This document shows positions 9,200 to 20,302 of a stretch of 64,000 nt of DNA, in pieces; position 1 is the first letter of the stretch, and each line of letters opens with the position of its first letter. The DNA is from Nannobrachium achirus. Taxonomy: Eukaryota; Chordata; Actinopteri; Myctophiformes; Myctophidae. The DNA lies in contig OY997651.1 in NCBI GenBank assembly GCA_963921795.1, forward strand, positions 50,738,018-50,802,017, in the 5' to 3' direction. The notes below the pieces were generated by a model. That model was not told the origin of the DNA. It ran no database searches and saw only the letters and a list, made by a program, of their open reading frames with translations. Made by a program: the position numbers and the translations under genes.

Positions 9200-11336
9200 C
9201 AGAGCCTTTTATGATGTGATGTCACAATGAGTCAGCGCTTGTGCCGATTTCCTCCGGATTAGCCTGATGTCAACAATCAGCCCTGCATAAGGAGATTACG
9301 AACGTTTTGCGCCGGTTCTGGAAAACCGCGCGTCGGGTCGGGTCGAGGCCCGGCACTGCACCCCCCGCCGCGGCGGGGAACGCGCGTGCCGAATCTGAAG
9401 CCGGTGGGGACGAACGGTTCTCGAGATACGCGTGTAACCCAGGTCCAGAAAATGGGTTAAAATAGGCGGAATCACCCTTTACAATGAATAAATGAAATGG
9501 GCTAATTCATCCTTCAACCAGAAGGGGCAGTGTCTTCCCAAACCTGTCTGATCAAGTGCCTTGAATGAGAGCCTGCTGCCTGTGCAGGACACCAGGTGAA
9601 ACTAATGGAAATCAATCAGAGCAGAGACAGAGAAACTCACTCATTCACTCAGAGCAAAGGAGAACTGCACACAGTGCACACAGCAGAGAGAAGTGTTGTA
9701 CTTTTGAAGACTTTTATGAATGTAAACCAGAGAAGCAAGGTAACTCACCCACCGTTATGGTTGCATTTAAAAGTAATAATTGAGTGGAGATAATTTTGGT
9801 TTTGATATGTGGTATTATTTGATTTCTAGAAACCAGTTTGGATTTACTGGGGCAGCCATCACAGTGTTGTGCCCAGTCTGTTTCACAGAACCGGTGAGAC
9901 TGCTCATTCTTTTTCATATGAAGGGATGATGTTTTGTTTCTTTTTGCACCTTTGAGTTACTAATGAACTCTTAAAGAGTAATGGTTTACAACTGGAGACA
10001 TGGAGTTTATGTTTTGAAGTACTGATTATAAAATGGAAGTAATCCATTTTGCCATGCCATGTACTGAGTATCAGATTGAATTCATGTGAAGAATCTTTTT
10101 GTTTAAAATACATTGTTTTAAAAAAGAGTATGTACATTGGTTTTATGCACAGTGTGTTGCATACAGTATTTCATTTATTATTTTCATTTAAAAAGATAAG
10201 TTCATGTAATGCTATTTCATGGTTGAAAACTTAAAAGCACAGACAGTAGATACTGTGATACTGATTGGATTCCTCTGACCCTGTCTGATGACAGGTCAGG
10301 TTTTTGTGTTGATTGGATTTTTTCCAGTGACATGATGGCGAGCTTCCCAACCAGGATCTAGAAGAGACAGCGAGTATTCCACAATACTTTGGTGACCATT
10401 GGACAAGATCCTACTGCACTCTGCGGTGTGGTAGGCTTCCCATCTGCAACTCCCCCACTCTCAGTTGCAGTAGCCCAATTCCCCCTCTCTCCCCCTCACA
10501 CACACTCATACACACACTCACACTCTGGAACTTTGGGACTTTGAAACAAAGAGTTTTGAAACTCTGACACCCACCACTCTGAAACCCACTGGAACTCACA
10601 CATACTGACATTCGTAACCTTCGCAATAACCCCGGAACTCTGAACTTTGAATCCATGTATACTGACTATAAACCACACTTACCTTACCTCTCCATCCCTT
10701 GAATTGGGTCACGTGACTGGGTGGTAATACATTTACCTTTTGTGAAGGGTTGAATTTGTATGAAGTAATTGTCCTATCTTTATTTGATTTATTTGATTGA
10801 ACTGGAATGGAACTACTTGATATGAAGGTTTAAGGTAATAACTGGATATTCAAGTTAGAAGGGTGCACCCTCAGATTAGAAAATCTCGAGAAACTGAATA
10901 TTGATTTATTGTTTTCATGGTATACCTGCTTTCATTATTGCTCATTATTGTCCTGTTTATGCGCATTGTTTTTTATTTCTATTTCATTCTACTTCTATTT
11001 CTAATTCATTATATAAAATTGAGCCGGCCAACTCAGTGACGTGCATCTTGGTCTCATTATTTACCCCTTTGCTCCAGCAGACGAACCTACACTATCTAGC
11101 CCAACCTACAGTATCTAGCCAACGACACAGGTGTTACACGCGGATTACAGACAGACACGCAGACAGACACGCACGCACGCAGAGACTTCTCGCATTTATA
11201 GATAGATAAAGTTTCATCCAGATTGAGTGTAGAGTTCTAGGAGTGAGCTAAAACTGGAGAAAACAAACAACCTATGTATCTTAGATGCTTCTTCTCCTTT
11301 TGTGTATCATCGTCCAGTTGGCAACATTTTAGAAAG
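9200..11336. other. unassigned sequence inside the composite
   Basis: A GC-rich piece at about 9300-9420 repeats a phrase ('gggtcgaggcccggcactgca'-like, cut short here) also seen at about 8976-8998. The rest is AT-rich with simple CA/CT-rich patches near 10490-10530 and 'acagacacgcagacagacac' near 11150. No gene is recognised. Confidence 0.5.
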
Positions 11337-11366
11337 TAACAAGAAATTTTAAGATTTCTTGTTACT
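11337..11366. repeat. short palindrome
   Basis: The arms 'gtaacaagaaat' and 'atttcttgttac' are perfect 12-bp inverted repeats around 'tttaag'. It lies immediately before a minus-strand SINE. Confidence 0.75.
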
Positions 11367-11367
11367 T

Positions 11368-11495
11368 AGGGGAGGCCATGGGGCTGGCTGTCGTCTTCTC
11401 CCCTTTGCTGACGTCAGCCTAGGCAGGGTTTGAAACACTCACCTTCCGTATGAAGGGCTGGGCATATGCACTAACCACTACACCAACGTCGCACC
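11368..11495 (-). mobile_element. tRNA-derived SINE
   Basis: On the minus strand there is an A-box-like 'tggtgtagtggttagtg' followed by a B-box-like 'gtttcaaaccct', in tRNA order and spacing. The 3' part ends near 'acttaggggagg'. It abuts the right inverted arm. Confidence 0.6.
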
Positions 11496-11624
11496 TTAGA
11501 TGCAATTTTATTGAAACAATATAAGAGTAGACACAGCCAGTACAATATTGTGTAACAATGTTCATCAAAAATGTTGTATATAAACGTCACTATCTTTGAA
11601 ACATGCAAATTGGTTCGGACCCAC

Positions 11625-12240
11625 CCAATCATAAAGATAAGGATTCCAACATGTTTAAAATGTCCAGAAAACATGAAATAGACACCAAGTTTGCATTTTG
11701 TAGCTCATCTGGTTCAATAGTTATAGCCAAAACTGTTTTGAGATGGCAGCCATATTGGATTTGGCCACAATGATGACCCTGAAGAGTCGCTGGGAACCCT
11801 TCCTAAATCATTAGAGCATGCTCTGGGTTACATCTGGGACAGGTTTGATTGTTTTACACTGATTAGTGCAAAAAATGTCCCTAAGGCCCTGGACAATAAG
11901 AAGTTGCCTGTTTTTAGTGTTTCTTAGTTGTTTTGTCATAAAATATTGAAATTAGAAATGTTACACACGTATATGTCCCCCTAAACATTGGTATTCTGAA
12001 CATTTTGAGCACTTCAGAAAATGTGTAGCTCCAACGGTTTAGAAGATAAAGCCATGTTGGAAGTTGTGGTCATTTTTAAAAGGGCGTGGTCATTTTCGGG
12101 TATTTCGCCCCGGATAGACAATTTCGCACAGTTCTTAAGTTGTTCCCAGGGGTCATATTAGCCAAGAACAGTTGAGATATTCTCTCCTAAATTAAGCGCA
12201 TACATATCTTAGCCAGGTCCTAGACTATGTCATTGCAATG
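11625..12240 (-). repeat. right arm of about 600-bp inverted repeat
   Basis: The reverse complement of 7170-7800 (see that entry). It ends at 'ccaggtcctagac', after which 'tgtcattgcaatgcacatg' is the inverted partner of sequence at about 15935-15955. Confidence 0.85.
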
Positions 12241-12952
12241 CACATGCGCCAACACACGAGGGGAAAAAAAGAAGTCACGCTGGGATTCGAGACTACAGGG
12301 TTGGGAATTCTAGCCATGCGTTCTTACTAAGGACTCTACGGAGATGGATGCGCCGCTCCGACATTTTTTTTTTTGCATTAGGTTTAGCCATAGTTTTACT
12401 GAGGTTAACTCTTTTACTGCCACAGAATTGAACAAAAAGCTCCATCCACTGCCAGCTAAATTGAGAATTGTCGCTCATCTTTGAAGGCCTACTGGAGAAA
12501 TTTGGTTTCGACTATAAAGACAACAATTATATGGCAACGTAGAATAGAATGTCTACTTTGCAACAGAAAAAGATTTCGAGCTTTTATCTTGTTCTGTTCA
12601 TTAGCTAGAAGCTGCAGAATGTGGCCTAAAAACAGCTCTTTGAGAACATAAAGCTGAGAAAAATGCATTTTTGTGAAGAATACATTTTCAGGCAGAAATC
12701 TCTCTTTAGCCTTTTATTGTTGGCTTCAGTAACATCACACCTATGATCAGTGGTTGTTTACAAACAAATTCAAAAAAATAAAAACAAGAAAAAGTGTCTT
12801 TTTACACACTTTTAGTGTGTAAGAGAAGTAAGAGCAGTAGTAAGAGCAGTGCAGAACATTGACACAGTGACATGAGCTTCAGCCTGAATCCTGCTTCAGC
12901 TTTCAGGGTTCTCTTTATCTCACTGTGACACTACATGTCTACAGAGTGTATA

Positions 12953-12984
<32 letters not shown>

Positions 12985-13078
12985 TGCGTGTGTGTCATTC
13001 AGCCTGCACAGGGCCTGGGGCTCCATTCTGTTTCACTCCAGCCAGGCTCCTCCGGAAGGGCTCCACCGGGTCTGCTGA
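12241..13078. other. unassigned sequence
   Basis: A tRNA-B-box-like scrap ('gggattcgagac') lies near 12282. A (TG)(CG)-rich simple repeat lies at about 12952-12992. No gene is seen. Confidence 0.45.
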
Positions 13079-13196
13079 ACTCGTACACGAGCCCATGGTC
13101 GATCTGTAAATTATACAAATACATAATTACTATAAAATACATGAAAAATAGTACACCTTCAAGCTCACAACGCGTCACAGCAGAATGCGTGACGCC

Positions 13197-13237
<41 letters not shown>

Positions 13238-13359
13238 CCTTGTGTGACTCGTACACGAGCCCATGGTCGATCTGTAAATTATACAAATACATAATTACTA
13301 TAAAATACATGAAAAATAGTACACCTTCAAGCTCACAACGCGTCACAGCAGAATGCGTG
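13079..13359. repeat. 113-bp direct repeat around a (CA)n
   Basis: Bases 13079-13191 and 13247-13359 are near-identical, from 'actcgtacacgagccc' to 'cagcagaatgcgtg'. They are separated by 'acgccctctctc' and (CA)n at about 13206-13237. Each copy contains one HP arm ('tcaagctcacaacgcgtc') without its partner. This looks like slippage or unequal exchange at the microsatellite. Confidence 0.88.
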
Positions 13360-13379
13360 GAGGTTGGGGGCCTACTATT

Positions 13380-13450
13380 TTCATCAAAAGGCCGTTTTAG
13401 AAATGTCAACCCCTGCCTCTCTAACATTCTATGCACTTCCTGCTTACCAC

Positions 13451-13494
<44 letters not shown>

Positions 13495-13600
13495 ATTATG
13501 TAAAAACAGCATTCATGGTCTGGAGAGGGCACTTTTTACAGATGGATAAAAGGGCAGGGGCTCAAGCCCCCTTTGATGTCTATGTGAGCATGTGCATGGT
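13380..13600. mobile_element. rearranged family G hAT remnant
   Basis: Bases 13380-13440 are the family G 5' end in reverse ('gaatgttagagaggcaggg' on the minus strand). Bases 13497-13596 are the family G 3' part in forward orientation ('cattcatggtctggagaggg', 'ggggctcaagcccccttt'). An (AT)n run at 13454-13492 sits at the junction, so part of the element was inverted or lost there. Confidence 0.65.
13454..13492. repeat. (TA)n microsatellite
   Basis: About 38 bp of uninterrupted TA at the breakpoint of the rearranged family G element. Confidence 0.95.
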
Positions 13601-13869
13601 GCTAAGTCTGATTTACAGAAAAAAGTTTGTTTTTTCTTTACCTATCCTTGTCCTTGGACGACCACGATGTGGAAATGAAGAAGTAGGCTCATCATCATCG
13701 TCGACTCATCATCTAAAATCATAGCCAGGAAAATATCAAATAGTTTATATCTAAACAAATCAATTTACAATTTTGACATTTAGCAAATGACTTACAATAA
13801 GTTCATATATAACATAAAATGCAGTTATAGTAAATAGTTACCATGCATTTACTGTCACAGTGAAATTCC

Positions 13870-14045
13870 CTTTATACCCTGTATACCTATATAAAATGTC
13901 ACAATGCAACATAGCTCTGTTTACACAAAGCTGTACTCCCTCCAACTATGTTCCCCATTTTCAACAGTTTTTATTTGTAACACTTGCTTTGGCAATGTAA
14001 ACGTATGTTTTCTCATGCCAATAAAGCTCCTTTGAATTGAACTGA
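13870..14045 (+). mobile_element. LINE 3' end (L1-like)
   Basis: The sequence 'tttggcaatgtaaacgtatg..ctcatgccaataaagc' followed by 'ttgaattgaactg' is the usual 3' tail of a fish L1-type retrotransposon. No coding part remains. Confidence 0.5.
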
Positions 14046-14389
14046 AAAGCTACATCATCAGCTACTGATGATGATGATGATGATGACGATAAAAAGAAAC
14101 CTCTCCCTCTCTCTCACACACACACGCATCGTACGCACGCACACACAAACTAAGCCAATAAATCCTAAATTCCCATCAAATAATCTTAGTAGGCTGTGCA
14201 GTGCACGTACACTACACGCGGTACGTGCACGCGCGTGATAGGAACTCCACGTGTGTCCTGAGTAGCGACAAAAACAAACAAAGCACGTGGATCCTAACTG
14301 CTTGGATCAAGTTACTGATCCGGTCCGGATACGGAAACATTTCTTGCATGTATGTGTACGTGTAAATAGCCGGATGCAGTAGGCGGGCT

Positions 14390-14995
14390 CTAGACCGGAT
14401 CCCAATGTCGGAGTGGCAACACGTCGCAATGGAAAACCGTTACCCACTGACCATCCCCCCATCCCAGGCTTCCAGTTCCACACGGATGCTCTGTTATCAC
14501 ACAGTATACAACTATATACAGTATACAACTATACAATACATACATGCACTGGATTGGAAGTCTTACTTTGGACAGTAGAATCGTGGCCTCTGTTCTCCGA
14601 GGGGTCTCTACGCGGAAGCCATTCTTCATTGGCCAAATCGCCCAGTTTGTCCGTCTTTTCGCGGCGGTACATGGGTCTCTGCTGCTGCGGCGATGTGAGC
14701 CCCCGGGCGGGGGGATCCATCCTACACGGGGGTCGAGCTCCGTCGGGATCGGTTTCCACAATATCACGAGGCTCTTGATCCATTTTTGGACCCCGGTTCT
14801 TCGCGACTGGCACCATCTTAGTCTGGGATCGCTTCCAATTTCGGGCTTTTGATCCGGTCGGGAGCGGATGACGTCCTACGTTCTTCAATCTTTTTATCTT
14901 CAATAACAATGGCTACAGTGATCTTTTTCTCTTCTTCATCATCATTATCATCATCATCATCGTCATCATCACGACCACCACCACCATGGGCGCTG
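14390..14995 (-). other. unidentified open frames, possible exon remnants
   Basis: This is non-repetitive sequence with several overlapping minus-strand open frames of about 125 codons (14390-14767, 14529-14909). A third frame further upstream encodes an acidic run (from a GAT repeat at about 14938-14970) followed by EEEKKITVAIVIEDKK and a basic Ser-Pro stretch, ending in a stop near 14810. I do not recognise any of these. The acidic run is encoded by a trinucleotide microsatellite, which lowers confidence that this is coding. Confidence 0.25.
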
Positions 14996-15304
14996 GTCCT
15001 GGGTCACCAACACGGGTAGGTTGTGTAATCCTAATTCTAACAAAGTTTATTTCTATCGGTCAGGGGGGGTTGGGTCGCACTTCGGCGGAATGATACCAGC
15101 AAGTTGAGGCTGAGTTGGCCTAATACATCTCAATATTCTAGTACTGCTAAATACTACTACCTACTACAATTACTATACTACTAATACTATAAAACAACTG
15201 ATTTCCGACAAAATGATCGCTTTTACCAACGTTTCTCTCTCTCTTTCTCTACTAACAGCCCGATGCATAAAACAATATAGTCCCTCAATGCTGCTAGCAG
15301 CTAG

Positions 15305-15479
15305 CAGTGGCGTCAGTTCAGAACAAGCTAAGGTATGGCAACATGACTGGTGTCTGGTGAAGACACCAGTCATGTTGCCATACCTTAGCAACAGGCACGA
15401 TGAAAAGTACATTTTTATTATTTCCCCCTGTCAAGGTATGGCAGCTGCATACCCCTGCCATACCCAATTGACGCCCCTG
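15305..15479. mobile_element. 175-bp hAT MITE with perfect hairpin
   Basis: The ends are CAGTGGCGTCA and the complement of CAGGGGCGTCA. The flanks are gcagctag at 15297-15304 and 15480-15487, a perfect 8-bp TSD. It contains a perfect hairpin at 15327-15389 with 29-bp arms (from 'gctaaggtatggcaac') and a 5-base loop. Confidence 0.9.
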
Positions 15480-15710
15480 GCAGCTAGTCGCTCTGGGCAG
15501 GCGGAGCCAGGACAGTCTGTTTACTTTTTTTTTTATGAAAGGTTTCCGGCTGTCCTCAAAATGACACAGACGACCAATTATGCATTCAAAAGTTGCGCAA
15601 GGACGACTTTTATCATAATCCATAAAAAACATCAAACGAACGAACGGGCGTATTGGCACAGACGTCCCTGGAGGATTGGGGCGAACAGGAACGTTCAAAG
15701 CAGTATAAGA

Positions 15711-15746
15711 GTTAAGGTTAGGGTTAGGGTTAGGGTTAGGGTTAGG
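15711..15746 (+). repeat. interstitial telomere-like repeat
   Basis: About five TTAGGG units ('ggttagggttagggttaggg'), bounded by 'gttaag' and 'gcatag'. A weaker match lies at about 27955-27975. Confidence 0.85.
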
Positions 15747-15828
15747 CATAGTATTTTTCACCGCCGCATCGCGTTCCGTTACCGAGTCATGTGTAAAACC
15801 AAGCAAAAAAAAAAGTCCGCCAGCTGCC

Positions 15829-15910
15829 TGGTTAGCTCAGTCGGTAGCGACTGTGACTGGTAATCCGACGGCCCGGGTTCGATTCTCACTGAGGGAGCGA
15901 CCAGTACATT
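15829..15910 (+). mobile_element. tRNA-like SINE head
   Basis: An A box 'tagctcagtcggtag' and a B box 'ggttcgattct' are spaced as in a tRNA. The acceptor ends do not pair and no variable-loop fit is convincing, so it reads as a SINE promoter or tRNA relic, not a working tRNA gene. Confidence 0.55.
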
Positions 15911-16078
15911 GTTCCCGTGAACGTGCGTTGACGCATGCGCATTGCAATGACAAGTCTATGGGCGATAACGGATCTACCAGCTCCTGGTAGCTGGTAGTCC
16001 GACTACTGAGCCTTGGCCAAGGCATGACAGGGGTGATAACAGACCCATCCCAAGGGAGGATAACACGGAAATCGGCTG

Positions 16079-16165
16079 AATTCCAAGTGTTAGTCAGGGT
16101 GGGGGACACCAGTTCAAATATGTTTAGTTTGGGGGTCACGACCTAAAAACGTTTGAGAACCCCTG
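16079..16165 (+). mobile_element. 3' half of the split hAT element
   Basis: It runs from 'aattccaagtgttagtcagg' to 'cgtttgagaacccctg', followed by the TSD atctaagg (16166-16173). It completes the element whose 5' half begins at 6754. The relative at 40960-41150 shows the two halves joined ('cctacgattccaagtg'). Confidence 0.72.
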
Positions 16166-17102
16166 ATCTAAGGCACTGGTTTCTTATGACCGCAGCGTGT
16201 GTCCTTTTTTATTAATTTAAAAAAAAAAAAAAATCTATTTTGAAAAAACATTTAAAAATACTTCAAATAGCCGATCTACATCGACATGTGAGCTTAGTGG
16301 CTAAAGCTTGGGTCGCGCGCCCCCCCGACGACCCATATATTTTCTGAGCCAGGGTCTCGCACCCCCCAAGTTCACACCTCGACAACTGCTTTAACAAAGA
16401 AAAGAGCCTACCGGTATATGCATATCAATAGACTGTATAGTAGGTGTTGAGCAACGTTAGCGACCCCCCAAACATTGAATCACCATTGCACCACTGCATA
16501 TAAGTTACACATAGCCTACTTTGCAGCCACAATTCTGACTTGAATTATTGCCAGTCCACTAAATACTTCAATTTCAAATTGAAACTTTGATACATATTGC
16601 CCCCAATGTGCAGAAAGGATAATTTGATATTCAGGTGTGAGATCATTGTTCAGTGATGCGTACACACATTACTGCATTGTATTCATCAGCGGATTTAATG
16701 AGAAATCACTGAAAAGATTGCCGAGCAGGTCTAGACAATCATAACTACAGTATGACTTCTGTAAATGTGGCAATCTTTGGGATATTAAAACTGTAATGGT
16801 CACAAGATAACAGATAATTACTAGGCTACTTTAACAACTTAGACCTGTTAAACTTTGTTGACCGGGTTCCCCGGGAATCTATACTTGGCTGCCTAATTTT
16901 TTCCACCTCCTTGGCGGAAATAGCCGATCAACACACTGTAAGCCTGTACAATACATCTTGTAGATTTTGACAGAATGTTTGGTTAGTTTTAAGGCAGGGG
17001 TCTTCAACAGGGGGTCCAGGACCCCTAGGGGGTCCTCAGAGTTACTACAGGGGGTCCTCCAAATCTTTGTGTGATAGAAACTTTTTTTCTCCTTTTTTAT
17101 AT

Positions 17103-18990
17103 TAAGGCCTAACAAAAAAAAACGTTGGTTTCCGGTTGGCTGTCATTTTAGGGCTGAGTAGGTAGGGAATTTATTTTATTTTATTTTTTATTTTTATTTT
17201 TTTGTGGGCATGATGGGTAGCAAGGAATTTTATTTTATTTCCTCATGGGAAGGATGGGTAGGTAGTTTTTTTTTTTTTCTAGTAACATCTAACAGATTGA
17301 AATTCAACATCCCCAGGAAAATCTTTGACAGCTAGGGTAATTCTGGGTCTCATTCACTTACTATACACTATACTATGAGGGGGAAAAAATGCTTTAAGTG
17401 GGATGTGAGGGGTCTAACTAGGTGTTTTTAATTATTCTGAATCCATTGCAAGCATTTGTTTTGCACGAAAAACATTCATTGGGCTAAAAACAGCCCATAA
17501 AAATTATGGTTTAGTGATGAGTCATCACTTTTCAGTGGTATAGGGGTTCATTTTTAGCCCAAGGACTTTTTTGTGCAAAACAAATGCTTGCAATGGATTC
17601 AGAACAATTAAAAACACCTAGTTAGATCCCTCACATCCTACTTAAAGCATATCTTTTGGGAGTCATCTTTTCCTTATACACTTATAGTGTATAGTAAGTG
17701 AATGAGACCCAGAATTACCCTAGCTGAAGATTCTCCTAGGGATGTTGAATTTCAATCTTTGTTAGATATGTTACTAGACACCTTTACGAACACATTGGTG
17801 AAGAAATTGTTTGGTAAGGAATTTATTCCCAGATTTGACAGCTATTCTGCAAATGTTCCCTGACTACATCTATTGTGAGAAACAGAATATTCAGTTTTCA
17901 ATAACAATACATAAACCCAGCTTCTGCAGTGAACTAAAAGATGCTGTATTTACAGAAATAAAATATAGGCCTACAATAAAAAATATAAAGCAGCCTACAG
18001 ATACAGTATACAGATCCAAATAGCGAAGTTAGGGACTTGTCTTAGAATACAGGCATATCATATCATATAGCTTAAAATGCCACCCTCAATGTTAATCTCA
18101 GACTCTGAGTTAAATTATTATATTACTGAGGTTACTGAACGGGACTCTTGTCAGGAGAGGAGAGGGAAGACGTGGTGTATTGATGAGCGTGTAGAACGTA
18201 AAAACGCTCGGTAGAACAGCTGTTATAAATCACAGATGATTAGTGGATTCTCCTCTATGAAAACGGACTGACTAATAACTTTATGACTGTCAGCTTAATT
18301 CTGTCGCACAGGCAGAAGGAACGGGAGGGAGTACGGGACAATAGCCTTAGCATGTAGCTTCATCATGGTTGAGGAAAATCAACAACAAACATCGATTATG
18401 TCACATCCCCACATCAATGGAGAATCGCGCACGCAAGCGAATTGTTTAATATAAAACTTTTAAGAAGTCCACTCCACAGCCCACGACAACTCCACTACAC
18501 GCAAAGTATGTTTACTTGTGTGCTCTCGTCTGTGCTCTCACTCAGTGCTGTGAGCGCTAGTACAGGGAAGGCTGTTGATGTGACGGGAGGCTTGAGAAAA
18601 GGAGCGCTTGATTTGTTAAAAAACTAAACTACCCTCTTCCGCATCCACATACATTACCACAGTACTGACAAAACGGGCGGAGCTGAGAACAACAAACAAG
18701 CTCCTCTTCTCACTGACTGCTGCTCGCTTCAGCTTGACGCATGAATAGTAAAACAAAACATTTGCGCACATGATATTTTAGACGAAAGAAAACTTTGATT
18801 AAACTTCGCGAATGTATTTTTTACAAATATATTTTTGTAAGACGTTTTTGATCGACTCGGTCGGATTTTGACTTCATTTTATTTATTTTTTTATTTTCAC
18901 TCCAAATGCCAATAAAATCATCTGGGTCGCACGTATTTAATAGGGTCGGTCGCCAACCGGAAACCAAAGTTTTTTTTTGTTAGGCCTAAC
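17103..18990. mobile_element. 1.9-kb element with TTAGGCCTAAC inverted ends
   Basis: The left end 'aaggcctaac', an A-run and 'gttggtttccggttggc' mirror the right end 'gccaaccggaaaccaaag', a T-run and 'gttaggcctaac'. These are about 37-bp terminal inverted repeats. It sits inside family L. It includes a 61-codon frame and other short frames, but no transposase. The superfamily is unclear. Confidence 0.78.
17279..17777. mobile_element. about 500-bp fold-back element
   Basis: Two arms of about 235 bp meet near 17528 ('gatgagtcatcac'). Matching pairs include 'ctagtaacatct' with 'agatatgttactag', 'gggtctcattcacttacta' with 'tagtaagtgaatgagaccc', and 'tccattgcaagcatttgt' with 'acaaatgcttgcaatgga'. 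It is the innermost of three nested layers. Confidence 0.88.
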
Positions 18991-19027
18991 CACTTGAACC
19001 CTAGCGTTAATATTCTGAGAACTTGAG

Positions 19028-19103
19028 CCAAAAATAGCAGATCTACAAGCTCACAGCGCCTTTCGCTGTGAGGCGTTGTGAGCTTGTAGATCGTCTATGT
19101 TCA
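19028..19103. repeat. HP hairpin module
   Basis: The arms 'aaatagcagatctacaagc' and 'gcttgtagatcgtctat' enclose 'tcacagcgcctttcgctgtgaggcg'-type sequence in which the inner stem has been duplicated or shuffled. It lies in family L. Confidence 0.85.
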
Positions 19104-19523
19104 GCAAAGAGCTTTGGTGTAGATGGGAAAAAGAGCAGACTAAGTATAGAGTGAAAGGTCAAGTTTATTAAGTATTGACGGTTCAAGTGGTTAAATATCT
19201 GAAAACACTAATTGACATGAATCCAAAATACACTGATGGATTGTGCTGTCAAACAATGAAACTATATGGAATCTATGAAAAGGTTGTGGGGCTTCTCAAC
19301 TAAGGGGTCCTTGGCCTGAAAACGTTGAAGACCCCCGTTTTAAGGCATGTTGGCTTATTATGACATGCCCAGAATAGAGACACTAGGTCTTGTTGTGTGG
19401 CTATAGTGAGTATTATAAATGTTGTCATCTATTTGAGATTACATCTCATAATGGTCAAAAGACAATTAGTAAGATCCCAGGCATTGTCTTATAAGAGAGC
19501 ACAGTACAATTGTGTCACTAAAT

Positions 19524-20018
19524 CAGTGGTGGGAAAAAGTACTCAAATGTTTACCTAGTAAAAGTATCAATACTGCAATGCAGAAATACAAAAGTATTGT
19601 TATGAAAATGTACTTTAAGTACCCAAATGTAGAAAGTATTCATTTATTCAGAATGTTCCATTTCAAGTTTTCAAATGTATGAAATGTATACAAATCCTTT
19701 AAGACACACATTGTGAGCTTGTAGATCGTCTATTTTCAAATGTCCGAAATGTATATTCGGGGGCTGAAGTAGGTATGTATATTGTGTAATAATAAAGAAA
19801 ATCTACAAAGTAACTAAAGTTTTCAGATAATTGTATTGGTCTTTGCGGCACTCCGAAAGCTGCACAAGAACTTACTCCACGCCATTCCCATTGAATCCAC
19901 TCTAATAGAATAGGTAGAATATTATTTCTGGTGTGACCGTAAAGTAGAAATACCTCAAGATTGTACAGTACTTCAACTGCTTACTACAGTAAATGTACTT
20001 AGTTACTTTACACCACTG
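19524..20018 (+). mobile_element. hAT-like MITE (CAGTGGTG ends)
   Basis: The ends are CAGTGGTGGGAAAAAG and the complement of CAGTGGTGTAAAGTAAC. The flanks cactaaat / caccaaag agree at 6 of 8 bases. The interior is full of 'aagtactcaaatgt' and 'gtactttaagtac' words, as in a common fish repeat. An HP half-arm lies at 19707-19739. Related sequence occurs at 61560-61870. Confidence 0.7.
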
Positions 20019-20202
20019 CACCAAAGAACCAAATTACTGTATGTTAATGTTCCAGAGGTCAAAAGAGGTCAAGGTCAGGCTGCCGTACTCATCTTTAAAA
20101 AAGAAAAAGAACATGAGACACAGGTCTCCATGGTGACGAACTTTGACCTCAGCGCTTGCTGTTTATGCAACATGTCAACTGTGACTACATTTGCATGTGC
20201 TG

Positions 20203-20302
<100 letters not shown>

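Larger units (their letters stand above)
7969..9200 (-). mobile_element. Helitron-like element with CArG minisatellite
   Basis: On the minus strand it ends CTAG followed by host T (plus-strand 7969-7972). It is preceded by a 28-bp hairpin (7994-8021; stem GCGACCTC..GAGGTCGC). Two other copies at 44885 and 59369 stop at exactly the same CTTACTAG|T point and share the same hairpin and 'ttggccatctggcca'-like sequence. A stem-loop just before a CTRR end next to T is the Helitron 3' signature. The interior carries the CCATATATGG array. No Rep/helicase is present, and the 5' end near 9.2 kb is not fixed. Confidence 0.6.
7067..16079. mobile_element. large composite insertion with long inverted ends
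   Basis: The outer borders are inverted copies. The left side reads 'ttatcatatccttgggatgg' then 'ccaaggctcagtagtc'; the right side, read backwards, has 'cccttgggatgggtctgt' and 'ccaaggctcagtagtc'. Inside, 7170-7800 is repeated inverted at 11625-12240. The insertion sits in a hAT element between 'ctacaattcc' and 'aattccaagtg', so a short direct repeat such as AATTCC may be the TSD. The interior holds a Helitron-like element, SINEs and a small hAT, but no transposase that I recognise. It may be one long-TIR transposon later invaded by others, or a pair of inverted insertions. The inverted phrase 'cattgcaatg..catgcg' at about 12230 and 15940 suggests an extra insertion or inversion of 12.24-15.95 kb. 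Confidence 0.6.
16995..19337 (+). mobile_element. hAT element, family L, 2.3 kb with nested insertions
   Basis: It starts CAGGGGTCTTCAACAG and ends as the complement of CGGGGGTCTTCAACG. The TSD ttttaagg is perfect (16987-16994 and 19338-19345). The interior from 17103 to 18990 is a separate insertion. The rest carries an HP hairpin at 19028-19103. Without the insertion the element would be about 450 bp and non-autonomous. Other family L pieces lie at 2212 and 30803. Confidence 0.88.

Noticed and set aside
15711..15746. Chromosome end or telomere
   Set aside because: Only about five TTAGGG units inside ordinary sequence; interstitial.
15829..15905. tRNA gene
   Set aside because: A and B boxes are present but the acceptor and anticodon stems do not fold convincingly; more likely a SINE head.
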